DNA of 64,000 nucleotides from Pontibacter roseus DSM 17521 (GTDB taxonomy: Bacteria; Bacteroidota; Bacteroidia; Cytophagales; Hymenobacteraceae): the NCBI RefSeq assembly GCF_000373265.1, contig NZ_KB890761.1, positions 794,849-858,848 of the forward strand. The letters run 5' to 3'. A program made the translations under genes and the position numbers. The notes under the pieces are model-generated. The model was not told the origin of the DNA, made no database searches, and was given only the letters and a program-made list of their open reading frames with translations. Below are positions 29,773 to 38,535 of this stretch, in pieces (position 1 is the first letter of the stretch; every line of letters begins with the position of its first letter).

Positions 29773-31635
29773 ATGGCAAAAGTTGCGATAAACCTTTCTA
29801 CAGGCGCCCTTCAGCAGGAAGAAGTGATTGTAGGCATAGACCTTGGGACTACCAACAGCTTGGTAGCCTACATCCATCCAGAGACCAAAAAGCCCATTGC
29901 GATAAATGATATGGACCGCGGTACTATTGTGCCGTCGGTGGTGCACTTTCCTCAAACCGGCGAGGCCATTGTGGGCACTGAGGCGAAGGAATACCTCACC
30001 ACAGACCCTGCCCATACCATTTACTCCGTGAAGCGCCTGCTTGGTAAGTCTTATGGTGACTTGAGCGACCACCGCGACTACTTTGGCTATAAAATCATTG
30101 ACGACGACAGCGAAGGCTTGGTGAAGATACGGGTGGGCGACCGCTTTTATTCACCTATTGAGCTTTCGGCTGAGATACTCAAAGAATTGCGCGCGCGCGC
30201 GGAACATGCCTTGAAAACGCCGGTGAACAGAGCTGTCATCACGGTTCCGGCCTATTTCAACGACTCCCAGCGCCAGGCTACCCGCGATGCCGGTAAACTG
30301 GCTGGGCTCGAGGTGCTGCGCATTGTGAACGAGCCGACGGCCGCTTCGCTGGCCTATGGCATCGGCGTGGACCCGAACGAGGAAAGAACCATCGCGGTGT
30401 ACGATTTGGGCGGCGGTACCTTCGATATCTCCATTCTAAGCCTGCACCAAGGTATATTCGAAGTATTGTCCACGCACGGCGACACCTACCTGGGCGGCGA
30501 TGACATGGACCGCGCCATCATCAACTACTGGATACAGGAGAACCAACTGATAGCCGACACTCTGAACCAGGACAAGCACCTGCAACAGGAGTTGCGCCTG
30601 AAGGCCGAAGAGGCGAAGAAGGCCCTGAGTCAGCAGCAAATCTACACCAGCAGGGTAAATGGCACGATTGAATGCGGTATAACCCGACACAAGTTCGAGG
30701 AGTTGATTGCCCCAATCGTAGCAAAGACGATAGACAGTTGCCGCATGGCCATGTCGGATGCCAAGCTGACGCCGGAGCAGATTGATGCCGTGATTATGGT
30801 GGGAGGCTCCACGCGCGTGCCGCTGGTATACGAAGCAGTGTCGGAGTTTTTCGGGAAACCAGCCAACAACACGCTGAACCCGGATGAGGTGGTGGCCTTG
30901 GGCGCCGCCATACAAGCCGACATACTGGCCGGTAACCGCAAGGACATCCTGCTGCTCGACGTGACGCCACTGACACTGGGTATAGAAACCATGGGCGGCC
31001 TGATGGATTCCATCATTCCGCGTAACTCAAAAATCCCGACCAAAGCCGGCCGGCAATACACCACGTCCATTGATGGCCAGGTGAACATGAAGATATCGGT
31101 GTACCAGGGAGAGCGCGACCTGGTGCGCGAGAACCGCAAACTCGCAGAGTTCGACCTGCAAGGTATACCTGCCATGCCGGCGGGCTTCCCGAAAGTGGAT
31201 GTGAACTTCATCCTGAACGCCGACGGCATCCTGAAGGTAGAGGCCATCGAGCTACGCTCTGGTGTGCGTCAGGAGGTGGAGGTGAAGCCGCAGTACGGCC
31301 TGACAGACGCGCAGGTAGAGCAGATGCTGATGGATTCCATCACGCACGCACGCGAGGACGTGTCGGCGCGGATGGTGATAGAGGCCCGCACCACGGCCGA
31401 GCAGATGCTCTACCAGGTGGAGCGCTTCCTGGAGAAGAATGGCGAGCACCTGACCGAGGAGGAAATCAACCTGACCCGCGAGAACCTGCAGAAGCTGCGC
31501 GACACGCTGCCAAGCGGTGACAAGGACCAGATACTGAAAGCCGTGGACACCTTGGAGGAGCAGACGAGCCCTTTTGCGGAGCGCGTGATGCAGATATCTA
31601 TCAAAAAAGCCATGGCAGGCAAGAAGATAGAATAG
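29773..31635 (+). CDS. hscA: HscA-type Hsp70 chaperone
   Basis: Hsp70 of 620 residues related to HscA, which with HscB loads iron-sulfur clusters from IscU. The ATPase domain shows VGIDLGTTNSLVAY, VPAYFNDSQRQATRDAGKLAGLEVLRIVNEPTAA and VYDLGGGTFDISIL. The substrate-binding domain follows LLLDVTPLTLGIETMGG. The C-terminus lacks the EEVD/DnaK-type acidic tail. Start chosen at ATG 29773 (MAKVAINLSTG) over 29728. No isc/suf genes are nearby, so assignment to HscA and not DnaK rests on the N-terminus and length. Confidence 0.87.
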   Translation: MAKVAINLSTGALQQEEVIVGIDLGTTNSLVAYIHPETKKPIAINDMDRGTIVPSVVHFPQTGEAIVGTEAKEYLTTDPAHTIYSVKRLLGKSYGDLSDHRDYFGYKIIDDDSEGLVKIRVGDRFYSPIELSAEILKELRARAEHALKTPVNRAVITVPAYFNDSQRQATRDAGKLAGLEVLRIVNEPTAASLAYGIGVDPNEERTIAVYDLGGGTFDISILSLHQGIFEVLSTHGDTYLGGDDMDRAIINYWIQENQLIADTLNQDKHLQQELRLKAEEAKKALSQQQIYTSRVNGTIECGITRHKFEELIAPIVAKTIDSCRMAMSDAKLTPEQIDAVIMVGGSTRVPLVYEAVSEFFGKPANNTLNPDEVVALGAAIQADILAGNRKDILLLDVTPLTLGIETMGGLMDSIIPRNSKIPTKAGRQYTTSIDGQVNMKISVYQGERDLVRENRKLAEFDLQGIPAMPAGFPKVDVNFILNADGILKVEAIELRSGVRQEVEVKPQYGLTDAQVEQMLMDSITHAREDVSARMVIEARTTAEQMLYQVERFLEKNGEHLTEEEINLTRENLQKLRDTLPSGDKDQILKAVDTLEEQTSPFAERVMQISIKKAMAGKKIE

Positions 31636-31646
31636 CAGCAGTTATA

Positions 31647-31696
31647 CCCTAAAACAGGAAGCGCCGTCCCTTGGGACGGCGCTTCCTGTTTTAGGG
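31647..31696. terminator. Bidirectional terminator, 24-bp perfect inverted repeat
   Basis: The arms 31647-31670 and 31673-31696 are exact complements over 24 bp with only two bases between them. A run of four A on one side and four T on the other serves both strands. It separates the HscA gene (+) from the convergent small membrane protein (-), whose stop is 5 bp away. Confidence 0.9.
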
Positions 31697-31700
31697 TGGC

Positions 31701-32039
31701 TTATATGGTGACGGAGAGGATGAACTCCAGGAAATTGTAGTTCAGGTATAGGAGCGTAGCCGCCACGATTGCGCCTACCACCACATTGGCGTAGGGCTCG
31801 TCCTCTTCGCGCACCCGCCTCATGCCCCAGTATACGTAGGCCGCCAGTGCCAAGAGGCCATAGAGCAGGAGCAGGACAGGTATAGCAACCAGCACCGGTA
31901 CGGGCACCAGATTCCAGAAGTAATTCAAGATGAGCCAAACCAGGTTCAGTATCCAGGTCACCACGAGCATCAGAATACTTCGTTTCGAGGAGCTCAAGCC
32001 AAGTGCCCGAAAAAACGCAGCGCCCTTCCCCTTTGCCAT
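31701..32039 (-). CDS. Small membrane protein of unknown function
   Basis: Protein of 112 residues with three predicted transmembrane helices: about 20-43 (rich in Leu/Val/Trp), 46-70 and 85-108. A basic N-terminus (MAKGKGAAFFRALGL) would stay cytosolic. I do not recognise the family. It begins 4 bp after the stop of the upstream Ldh-family gene, so the two are probably one transcript. Confidence 0.7.
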   Translation of the reverse strand: MAKGKGAAFFRALGLSSSKRSILMLVVTWILNLVWLILNYFWNLVPVPVLVAIPVLLLLYGLLALAAYVYWGMRRVREEDEPYANVVVGAIVAATLLYLNYNFLEFILSVTI

Positions 32040-32043
32040 TGGC

Positions 32044-33111
32044 TTATAGTTTTACCTCGAATTTCTTGCTGAGTTCCTCCAGGTCTTTCTCTACGGGCGG
32101 CAACAGCGGAATCCCTTTCTTGAGGCGAATCTGTGTCATGATGCGCTCCGGGTCGCCCGGGATTAGTACCGCTTTCTCACCTTTTTTGACGCGTGCCTTG
32201 CGGAAGGTCTCAATCCAGTTGTCCATGTGTTGCTTGAACTCATCGGCAGGACGGAACGCATCGATGCGCATAGCCCCAAAGAAATGACCTATACCTTCTC
32301 CCACGGGATTATCGGGCGGGGAGAGGAAGCTGACAAAGGGAGGAACCCACGGGCCGTAGTTGGCACCCGATAGCACAGCCGAGAAAATGTCTACGATAGC
32401 ACCCAGGGCATAGCCTTTGTGGCTGCCTCTTTCCCGTGTGCCGCCCAGTGGCAGGAGCGCCCCACCCGACTGCACCTCAAACGGGTTAGTAGAGCCTTGG
32501 CCATCAGCCGTTTGCACCCAGCCGCTTGGGGCCTTCTTTTCTTTACGCTGCAGAATCTCCAGTTTGCCGTTAGCGGCGGTGGTGGTGGCGAAGTCGGCTA
32601 CGAAGGGTGGCTGCTCATTGGCAGGTATAGCCACCGCAATCGGGTTGGTGCCCAGCATGCGCTGTATGGAGTGGGTAGGAGCCACCAGCGGAGACGCATT
32701 CGTCATCGCCATACCTATCATGTCCTTGGAGAGGGCCTCCATGGCGTGGTAGCCGGCAATGCCGAAGTGGTTCGAGTTCCGCACCGACACCCAGCCTGTT
32801 CCCACCTTATCGGCCTTGGCGATGGCGATGTCCATGGCGCGGGGCGCAACCACCAAGCCCAAGCCGCCGTCGCCGTCTACTGTGGCCGTGCTGGGCGTCT
32901 CGTGCACAATGGTGATGTTGGGGGTTGCGTTGATGCGGCCGGCTTCCCAGAGGCGCACATAACCACTCAGGCGGGCAACGCCGTGGGAGTCAACCCCACG
33001 CAGGTCGGCTTCCAGCAGCACCTCGGCAGCGAGTTTGGCGTCTTTGGGCGGACAGCCCATCTTCAGGAAGATTTCTCGGGTGAAGTCGAACAGTTGTCGG
33101 TATGGGTACAT
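32044..33111 (-). CDS. Malate/L-lactate dehydrogenase family (Ldh_2) oxidoreductase
   Basis: NAD(P)-dependent 2-hydroxyacid dehydrogenase of the type II malate/lactate dehydrogenase family, 355 residues, cytosolic. Diagnostic stretches: ADLRGVDSHGVARL, VRNSNHFGIAGYHAM with the catalytic His, MLGTNPIAVAIPA, and the GGTRERGSHKGYALG segment. Members act on malate, lactate, ureidoglycolate or related acids, so the substrate cannot be fixed. It is divergent from the TPR gene, with about 190 bp of shared upstream region. Confidence 0.9.
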   Translation of the reverse strand: MYPYRQLFDFTREIFLKMGCPPKDAKLAAEVLLEADLRGVDSHGVARLSGYVRLWEAGRINATPNITIVHETPSTATVDGDGGLGLVVAPRAMDIAIAKADKVGTGWVSVRNSNHFGIAGYHAMEALSKDMIGMAMTNASPLVAPTHSIQRMLGTNPIAVAIPANEQPPFVADFATTTAANGKLEILQRKEKKAPSGWVQTADGQGSTNPFEVQSGGALLPLGGTRERGSHKGYALGAIVDIFSAVLSGANYGPWVPPFVSFLSPPDNPVGEGIGHFFGAMRIDAFRPADEFKQHMDNWIETFRKARVKKGEKAVLIPGDPERIMTQIRLKKGIPLLPPVEKDLEELSKKFEVKL

Positions 33112-33299
33112 AGCAATCAGGTTAGGGGCGCAAATTAAAAAATAATCGGGCCAATGCCTTGCAATTCGGGCTGCTAATCCTCGCCTCCCTTTTTTATACC
33201 TTCACCCAATTTATATCTGCTTTTTTCTATACTTTCGGGAATATAACGAAATGTGGAATAGATTTTGTCTTGGCCAAACCAGGCGAAACACTTACGATT

Positions 33300-35687
33300 A
33301 TGGAAAGAGCTCTACTTCTTGTCTGGATACTCACAGCAGCATTGGCCGCTCAGGCCCAAAGCAAGCTTGTGTTTGAAGAAACCAAATCAGAGGCCTTCCT
33401 GATAAAGCAGCAGGTACCAGCTGGCAACAACAGCCAGACCCACAGCAACAGCATCATCCAACTTCTGAGCAACGGCGGCACGACTTCCGGCAAGGGAGGC
33501 CGGCCGAACCGGAAGCCGGAGTTCGTGGTGCGCCTGGAGCAGCATGCCCGCATTGCGGATGCCGGCGATGTGCTGCAGCTCAAAGTGCAGTTGCAGCAGT
33601 TGAACGCCACCGGCGATGTGTACTACCGCGGCTTCGACATGGCCCCGTTCTTGCTGCCCGAGAAGGCAAAGCTCATCGTGAAACTGCTCGATAGCCAGGG
33701 AAAAGAAGTGAAGAAGTATGACCTGTCTGGTGTGAATCTATCCAAGGAAACTGTGGTGGCGCTGGAGACCACCATACCTGACACGGCAACCAACCAAAGC
33801 TACAAGCTGAAGCTGGAAGGTATGGAGCTGCTCTACGGCAGCAACGATGTGCAGGAAGTGGAGGACCGCATCGACCTCATCCAGGATTACTATGCCGCAG
33901 ACGCCACCTTGAGCAAGGCGCTGCAGGACATCGCCCGCATCAACCCGGAAGATATTGACCGCATCAAGCTACAGGACCGCCACCTGCACGAAATGGAGGA
34001 GGCACTCGTGCAGGTGCAGGGCAAGCGTTTCCAGGAGAAACTGGGCCTGAACCAATACGACCCACAGCGCTATACCTCCAAAGGTAGCCAACTGAGCCAA
34101 CTGCTGAAAGAGCGCCGCCGTGCCATCAACCATACCCTGGCTACGCTGGACCAGCAGTTCTACAACCGGGGCATCAGCCTGTTGGCGAAGGGCAGCCAAG
34201 CTGCGGCGGCCACTTACTTCGTGAAGTCACTAGAAGTGAATCCGCGGTTTGCCCCGGCGCATCTGCAACTGGCCCGGCTGGACTTCGTGAGCGGCAACCT
34301 GCGCGACGCTGCCGGCCGTACCCGCGACATCCTGACCCAGATGCGCGTGGACCCGCAGACAGAACAGATGGCACTTGGTCTGGCATATGACATCTACGGC
34401 GCTTTTGTGACGCAGGGCCATGCCTTCAATGGCCAGGGCGACTACCGCAGCGCGCTGACTGCCTACGCCGATGCCCGCACCCTGTGCAGCACCATCGGGG
34501 GGCTGCGCTGCAACCTGCCGGCGCTCAACGATGGCGAAGGACGCGCCGTGTACGGTTACTACAGAGGTATAGTCGGAGAGGGAAAGGCGCTGCTGAGCCG
34601 TAACCAACTGGAGCAGGCGGAGCAGCTGGCAGACGAGGCCCTTGCCTTTCAGCAGCAGTACGACTACGTGCTGCACGACGCACCAGAGGCGACCGAGCTG
34701 CAAGGCCAGGTGAAGTACCAGTACTACGTTCTGCACATCGACAAAGGCCGTCATGCGATGAAGGCGCAGGATTACCGCAATGCCCTCAGTCAGTTTGAGT
34801 CGGCGCTGGCGCTAGAGCAGAGCTATACTTTCAAACCAGTGCGTGAGCTTGGCAGTCTGGCGCAGCAGGCGGCCAAGCCAGTGCTGCTGAGCCAACTCAG
34901 CGACGGCTATACCCAGGCCATGAACAACCAACTGGCCGATGCGCGAGCGACAGCCTCATCAGCAGAGAGCATGCGTGCCAGGTATGCCTTAGAGCAGGAC
35001 AAAGAAGTACAGGCCAAATACGTGCAGCTGCGTGACCGGATTTTCACCCAGGAGTGCCTCAACACGCAGGCAGCCTACGACAAGCATTATCAGAATGCGC
35101 AGGCTTTGGTGCGCGAGCGTAAGTTCATTGCCGCTGACCAGGCCTATGCGGCGGCCATTGAAGCGGCAGGCTCGAAAGCGACCTGTATGATAGCCACCTT
35201 CACTGCAGAGGATGGACGCCAAACCATTGCGTCGGCTGTGGCCTACCAGCGCCTGCTCGGAGACGTGAACCGGTTGGTGGCTACCAGCCGCTATGCCGAG
35301 GCTATCCAGAAGTATAACGAGGCGGAGCAGCATTACCTGGGAAAGGGCATCGGCAAGTTCGGACTGGGCCATGTCTCGCTTTTCAACTACGCACGGGAAC
35401 AGGACAAACTACCGTTCACGGCGATGGTAGTAGGGCACTTCACTGCCCTGCACGAAGAGCAGGCGGCCCTGCAACTACTGACCTCGCTGTTAGACAAAGG
35501 CTACTCCAAAGGGAAGACCAGCAAAGTGCAGGAGCAACTAGGTATACAGCTGGCCATAAAAGACGCAACCGGTGGCTTGAATGATTCTCCGAAGGTGCTG
35601 GCTGCTGGCTATACCCAGGGAAACAAGAAACTCAAAAAGCTGGGCAAGGCCTACGAGAAGGAGCGCAAAAAACTGGCAAGGGGGTAG
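33300..35687 (+). CDS. Secreted tetratricopeptide-repeat protein
   Basis: Large exported protein, 795 residues from ATG 33300 (MERALLLVWILTAALAAQAQS, a clear signal peptide). The open frame extends upstream to 33159, but that part would bury the signal. Residues about 50-200 are beta-rich and unrecognised. From about residue 270 it is helical with TPR-like units, e.g. FYNRGISLLAKGSQAAAATY and APAHLQLARLDFVSGN, and further pairs to the end. The C-terminus is strongly basic (KKLKKLGKAYEKERKK). Predicted periplasmic or outer-membrane-associated; function unknown. It ends at a bidirectional terminator shared with the convergent lipoprotein gene. Confidence 0.8.
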   Translation: MERALLLVWILTAALAAQAQSKLVFEETKSEAFLIKQQVPAGNNSQTHSNSIIQLLSNGGTTSGKGGRPNRKPEFVVRLEQHARIADAGDVLQLKVQLQQLNATGDVYYRGFDMAPFLLPEKAKLIVKLLDSQGKEVKKYDLSGVNLSKETVVALETTIPDTATNQSYKLKLEGMELLYGSNDVQEVEDRIDLIQDYYAADATLSKALQDIARINPEDIDRIKLQDRHLHEMEEALVQVQGKRFQEKLGLNQYDPQRYTSKGSQLSQLLKERRRAINHTLATLDQQFYNRGISLLAKGSQAAAATYFVKSLEVNPRFAPAHLQLARLDFVSGNLRDAAGRTRDILTQMRVDPQTEQMALGLAYDIYGAFVTQGHAFNGQGDYRSALTAYADARTLCSTIGGLRCNLPALNDGEGRAVYGYYRGIVGEGKALLSRNQLEQAEQLADEALAFQQQYDYVLHDAPEATELQGQVKYQYYVLHIDKGRHAMKAQDYRNALSQFESALALEQSYTFKPVRELGSLAQQAAKPVLLSQLSDGYTQAMNNQLADARATASSAESMRARYALEQDKEVQAKYVQLRDRIFTQECLNTQAAYDKHYQNAQALVRERKFIAADQAYAAAIEAAGSKATCMIATFTAEDGRQTIASAVAYQRLLGDVNRLVATSRYAEAIQKYNEAEQHYLGKGIGKFGLGHVSLFNYAREQDKLPFTAMVVGHFTALHEEQAALQLLTSLLDKGYSKGKTSKVQEQLGIQLAIKDATGGLNDSPKVLAAGYTQGNKKLKKLGKAYEKERKKLARG

Positions 35688-35703
35688 GTATACCTGAGGT
35701 ATC

Positions 35704-35751
35704 ATAAAAGCAGGAGGGCCCGCAAGGTATAGCGGGCCCTCCTGCTTTTAT
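35704..35751. terminator. Bidirectional terminator with GGTATA in the loop
   Basis: A 20-bp perfect stem (35704-35723 with 35732-35751) encloses the loop AAGGTATA. A/T runs on both sides serve the TPR gene (+) and the lipoprotein gene (-). Confidence 0.92.
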
Positions 35752-35763
35752 TAGTGGCTGGTT

Positions 35764-36552
35764 CTACTTCAGCTGTAGCTTATCTATCGAGACGTTGTAT
35801 TCTTTCTTCTGTGCATCATACCAGAAGCTATACCCGGTCGGGTAGTAAAGCCCTTTCTGCTGGAAATCGGCTGGCTGCTTCAGCTCGAATGCATCATCGG
35901 GTTTTGTGAGGAAGTACTCCAGCGTGTACATCGGCTCATAGAAAATCACTTTGCCATTGTAGGAGCCATAAATCATGGTTTGTGTGAAGGTCTGGCCATT
36001 CAGTTCTGGACTGTGCCTGTCTACCCAGTGCTTGCCCATTTGCGGCACATTCACCTGCACATCTATGTAATCGGTGGGCAGGAAGCGGGCGGCGGGAGCC
36101 TCTTGTATTTTCGGGTCAGATACCTCATCGCCAATCGCTTTGCGCTCCTCCGAACTTATCATATAGAAGTGGGCATCGAAGTGCGGCAGCTCGTAGAGGG
36201 CTGGTGGGTGACCCATCGGGTTCCAATCCATCACGACGTGCTTGAAGGGCGTCTGGCGCTTGATTTCGTCGGGCAGCTCCATCTCGTAGTATATCATGTG
36301 CCCATGCCCATCGGAGCCATCGTGCTGTGGCAGGCTCTTGATGGCCGTCTCTGACACGCTCACCCCCATGGCCGCCGGATTGCCATCGGCATCAAAGGTT
36401 GCCCAGGTATGCGCGGTACCTTCCCCGACCTGGATGCATTTGCCATACACGGTTCTGTTGGCCAGCGGCGTCTCGTCCTCGTCGGTGTTGCAGCCGACCA
36501 GAAGCAGAGCCAGGGAAAGAGCAGAGAGGAAACGCGGTAGAAATGTCGTCAT
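35764..36552 (-). CDS. Lipoprotein, possible TTHB210-like (DUF5602) domain
   Basis: Predicted lipoprotein of 262 residues with the lipobox LLVGC (Cys about residue 21) after a short hydrophobic signal. The mature part is rich in His/Tyr, including MGHPPALYELPHFDAHFYM, which resembles proteins annotated with a TTHB210-like domain; this match is from memory and moderate. No catalytic motif is evident. It lies about 36 bp downstream of the Ppx/GppA gene on the same strand and may share its transcript. Confidence 0.65.
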   Translation of the reverse strand: MTTFLPRFLSALSLALLLVGCNTDEDETPLANRTVYGKCIQVGEGTAHTWATFDADGNPAAMGVSVSETAIKSLPQHDGSDGHGHMIYYEMELPDEIKRQTPFKHVVMDWNPMGHPPALYELPHFDAHFYMISSEERKAIGDEVSDPKIQEAPAARFLPTDYIDVQVNVPQMGKHWVDRHSPELNGQTFTQTMIYGSYNGKVIFYEPMYTLEYFLTKPDDAFELKQPADFQQKGLYYPTGYSFWYDAQKKEYNVSIDKLQLK

Positions 36553-36588
36553 GTGGTTTGCTGTTGAAGCAAGTAAATCAAATTCAGG

Positions 36589-37530
36589 TTATTTAAGTTC
36601 CTCCAGCGCCTGCTGCAGCACACCTTCTTTCAAGGCATAGGCCGACACGCGGATTTCTTTCAAATCGTATTGCTGGAGAATGAAGTCCACGAGGATGCTG
36701 GCCAGTACTATCATATCAACGCGCATCTCCAGCATACCCGGTATAGCCAGTCGTTCGTTGTGGGTTTTGTGGAGCAGCTCCTGGTGTACTTTGTAGAAAT
36801 CGGCTACGGCAAGTGCAGAGGCGGCGGGTTGGGCTAGCTGGCGCGAGTTGTCGCCTTTGCTTAGCGCATCGATGTCGCAGAGGGTGTCGAAGGTACCGGA
36901 GGAGCCCACGAGTAGTGTTGGCTTATACCTTGCTACGGCTTCTGTCAGGGGCTGGAGCTGCTGGGTCAGGAAGCGCTTCTCGGCTTCCACGCTCGCGTCA
37001 GGTATAGGGTCCTGGTCGAAGAACTGGTCCATGAGGCGCTGGGCTCCAATCTCGAAGCTGCGTTTCCAGAAGATTTCCTGGTTGTTGCAGAGGATGAACT
37101 CCACGCTGCCGCCGCCAATGTCCATGAGCAGGGCCGTCTGCTCATCGAGCACGCCGGCCGAGCGCACGCCATAGTAAATGAGTTCGGCCTCGCGGTCGCC
37201 GTCAATCACCTCCACCTGTATGTCGGTTTGTTTGTAGATGTCTTTGATGAAATCCTCGCCGTTGCTGGCGTTGCGCACCATGCTGGTCGCCATAGCACGT
37301 ACCGTCTCCACTCCATATTCATCAATCTGCCGCCTGAAATCCCGAAGCGTCTTCATAGCCCGCTCAGAAGCTTCCGGCGTGATGGCCCCTTTGCTGATAC
37401 CACCCTGCCCGAGTCGCACCGGCAGCTTGGTTCTCACGAAGTCTGTGCGGTTACCACTTCCGTCTACCTCTGTGATGAGGAGGTGGAAGGTATTGGTTCC
37501 CATGTCGATGAGTGCGAGGCGTTTGGTCAT
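36589..37530 (-). CDS. Ppx/GppA-family phosphatase (exopolyphosphatase-like)
   Basis: ASKHA-fold phosphatase of 313 residues, acting on polyphosphate and/or pppGpp. Visible: LALIDMGTNTFHLLI (phosphate-binding loop 1), ALLMDIGGGSVEFIL (loop 2), LLVGSSGTFDTL and the R/E-rich terminal part. The length matches the short single-module bacterial form without the C-terminal HD domain, so which of the two substrates is natural is open. Confidence 0.9.
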   Translation of the reverse strand: MTKRLALIDMGTNTFHLLITEVDGSGNRTDFVRTKLPVRLGQGGISKGAITPEASERAMKTLRDFRRQIDEYGVETVRAMATSMVRNASNGEDFIKDIYKQTDIQVEVIDGDREAELIYYGVRSAGVLDEQTALLMDIGGGSVEFILCNNQEIFWKRSFEIGAQRLMDQFFDQDPIPDASVEAEKRFLTQQLQPLTEAVARYKPTLLVGSSGTFDTLCDIDALSKGDNSRQLAQPAASALAVADFYKVHQELLHKTHNERLAIPGMLEMRVDMIVLASILVDFILQQYDLKEIRVSAYALKEGVLQQALEELK

Positions 37531-37590
37531 AGGGGGAGGTGTTTTTATTGATTGTTAACGGACTTGGTGTAGACGATGTGCGAAAGCATA

Positions 37591-37600
37591 GTGTATACAC
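37591..37600. promoter_or_regulatory. Ten-base palindrome upstream of the Ppx/GppA gene
   Basis: GTGTATACAC is a perfect palindrome 61 bp upstream of the minus-strand Ppx/GppA start, in an 86-bp spacer with no terminator hairpin. It could be an operator; nothing else supports it. Confidence 0.25.
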
Positions 37601-37616
37601 GTGGTTGGGCTAAGGT

Positions 37617-38411
37617 TTATTTTTCTACTGCAAAAAATCTGTGCACAAAGGAAGAGCCATCCACCGTAGTCGTGTCATTCTCATGCTTTATGTTTTTGAA
37701 GACGCCCCTTACTAGATTTTGACCCACTTTGCTAGGTTTGACCTTGTAAGTGAACATCTTGTTAGTAGTTGATCTTAATGTGTCTCCACGAAATTCTGCA
37801 TTCGGACTCTCAATGACTAGATACACTTCTCCCTTTAAAGGGGCAGCCAATAAAATGTCGACTTGATACGTTTCATTCAGCCTAACCGTGTCGTTGCTTT
37901 TATTAAAGTAAGGCAATAGTGAGCTGGCAAGTTTCTCATTGTCTTCGCTTCTAAACTCATAGTAGTAAGGCCTACCTTCGTTGGTGTAGTAATTCCTCCT
38001 CGTTATCTTTCTTTCATTGTCATGAAATACCTCCACGCCTATGGGGTAATCAGCCCTGTAATTGCCGAAGTATATAAGTCTCCCTTGCTCATCATACTCT
38101 TTATTTGGTCCGTTCAACTTCCCGTTTTCAGCATGTGCAATTTTAAAAGTGCCGCCGGACTCATAGTATTGCCTAATTTGACCGTGCTTCACTCCGTTTT
38201 TGTACGGCATCTCAGCCTTTACCATTCCATTCCTGTGATAGAGAGTTGTCAGGCCGGACTGAATCCTGTTTACAAATGCTGCTCTTAATTTAATCCTTCC
38301 ATCATCATAGTGCTCTTCGACTAGTTCGTGTTCATTGGGAGAGCAAGAGATAAAACAGCCAACCATGATGAAGAGTAGGCAAGCCTGTATAGCTGTAAAA
38401 GGTATCTTCAA
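37617..38411 (-). CDS. MORN-repeat lipoprotein (YwqK-like)
   Basis: Predicted lipoprotein of 264 residues (signal with FISCS lipobox). Residues about 35-150 hold MORN/YwqK-type repeats: units such as GLTTLYHRNGMVKAEMPYKNG, HGQIRQYYESGG and LNGPNKEYDEQGRL. The C-terminal half is beta-rich and unrecognised. The gene is visibly AT-richer than both neighbours, which suggests later acquisition or relaxed constraint. YwqK proteins are often labelled antitoxins in databases, but no partner toxin is present here. Confidence 0.75.
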   Translation of the reverse strand: MKIPFTAIQACLLFIMVGCFISCSPNEHELVEEHYDDGRIKLRAAFVNRIQSGLTTLYHRNGMVKAEMPYKNGVKHGQIRQYYESGGTFKIAHAENGKLNGPNKEYDEQGRLIYFGNYRADYPIGVEVFHDNERKITRRNYYTNEGRPYYYEFRSEDNEKLASSLLPYFNKSNDTVRLNETYQVDILLAAPLKGEVYLVIESPNAEFRGDTLRSTTNKMFTYKVKPSKVGQNLVRGVFKNIKHENDTTTVDGSSFVHRFFAVEK

Positions 38412-38535
38412 GTAAATTTTATTTTTATAATTCCAATTTTAGCCCAAATAGCAACTAAACGGAATAAACATACGCTTTTTTGTCGATTTTGACAGATAAC
38501 CGTAATCGTTCAGCCGAATATGCTTCTACAACAGA

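Noticed and set aside
30187-30200. GC-alternating run (GCGCGCGCGC) in the HscA-like gene
   Set aside because: It encodes Leu-Arg-Ala-Arg-Ala in a conserved helix region; no sign of slippage or Z-DNA function.
31647-31696. 24-bp inverted repeat considered as a transposon end or attachment site
   Set aside because: It lies exactly between two convergent stops and is flanked by A and T runs, so a bidirectional terminator explains it fully.
33159-33299. Upstream extension of the TPR protein
   Set aside because: It would place the signal peptide 47 residues inside the protein; ATG 33300 gives a normal signal.
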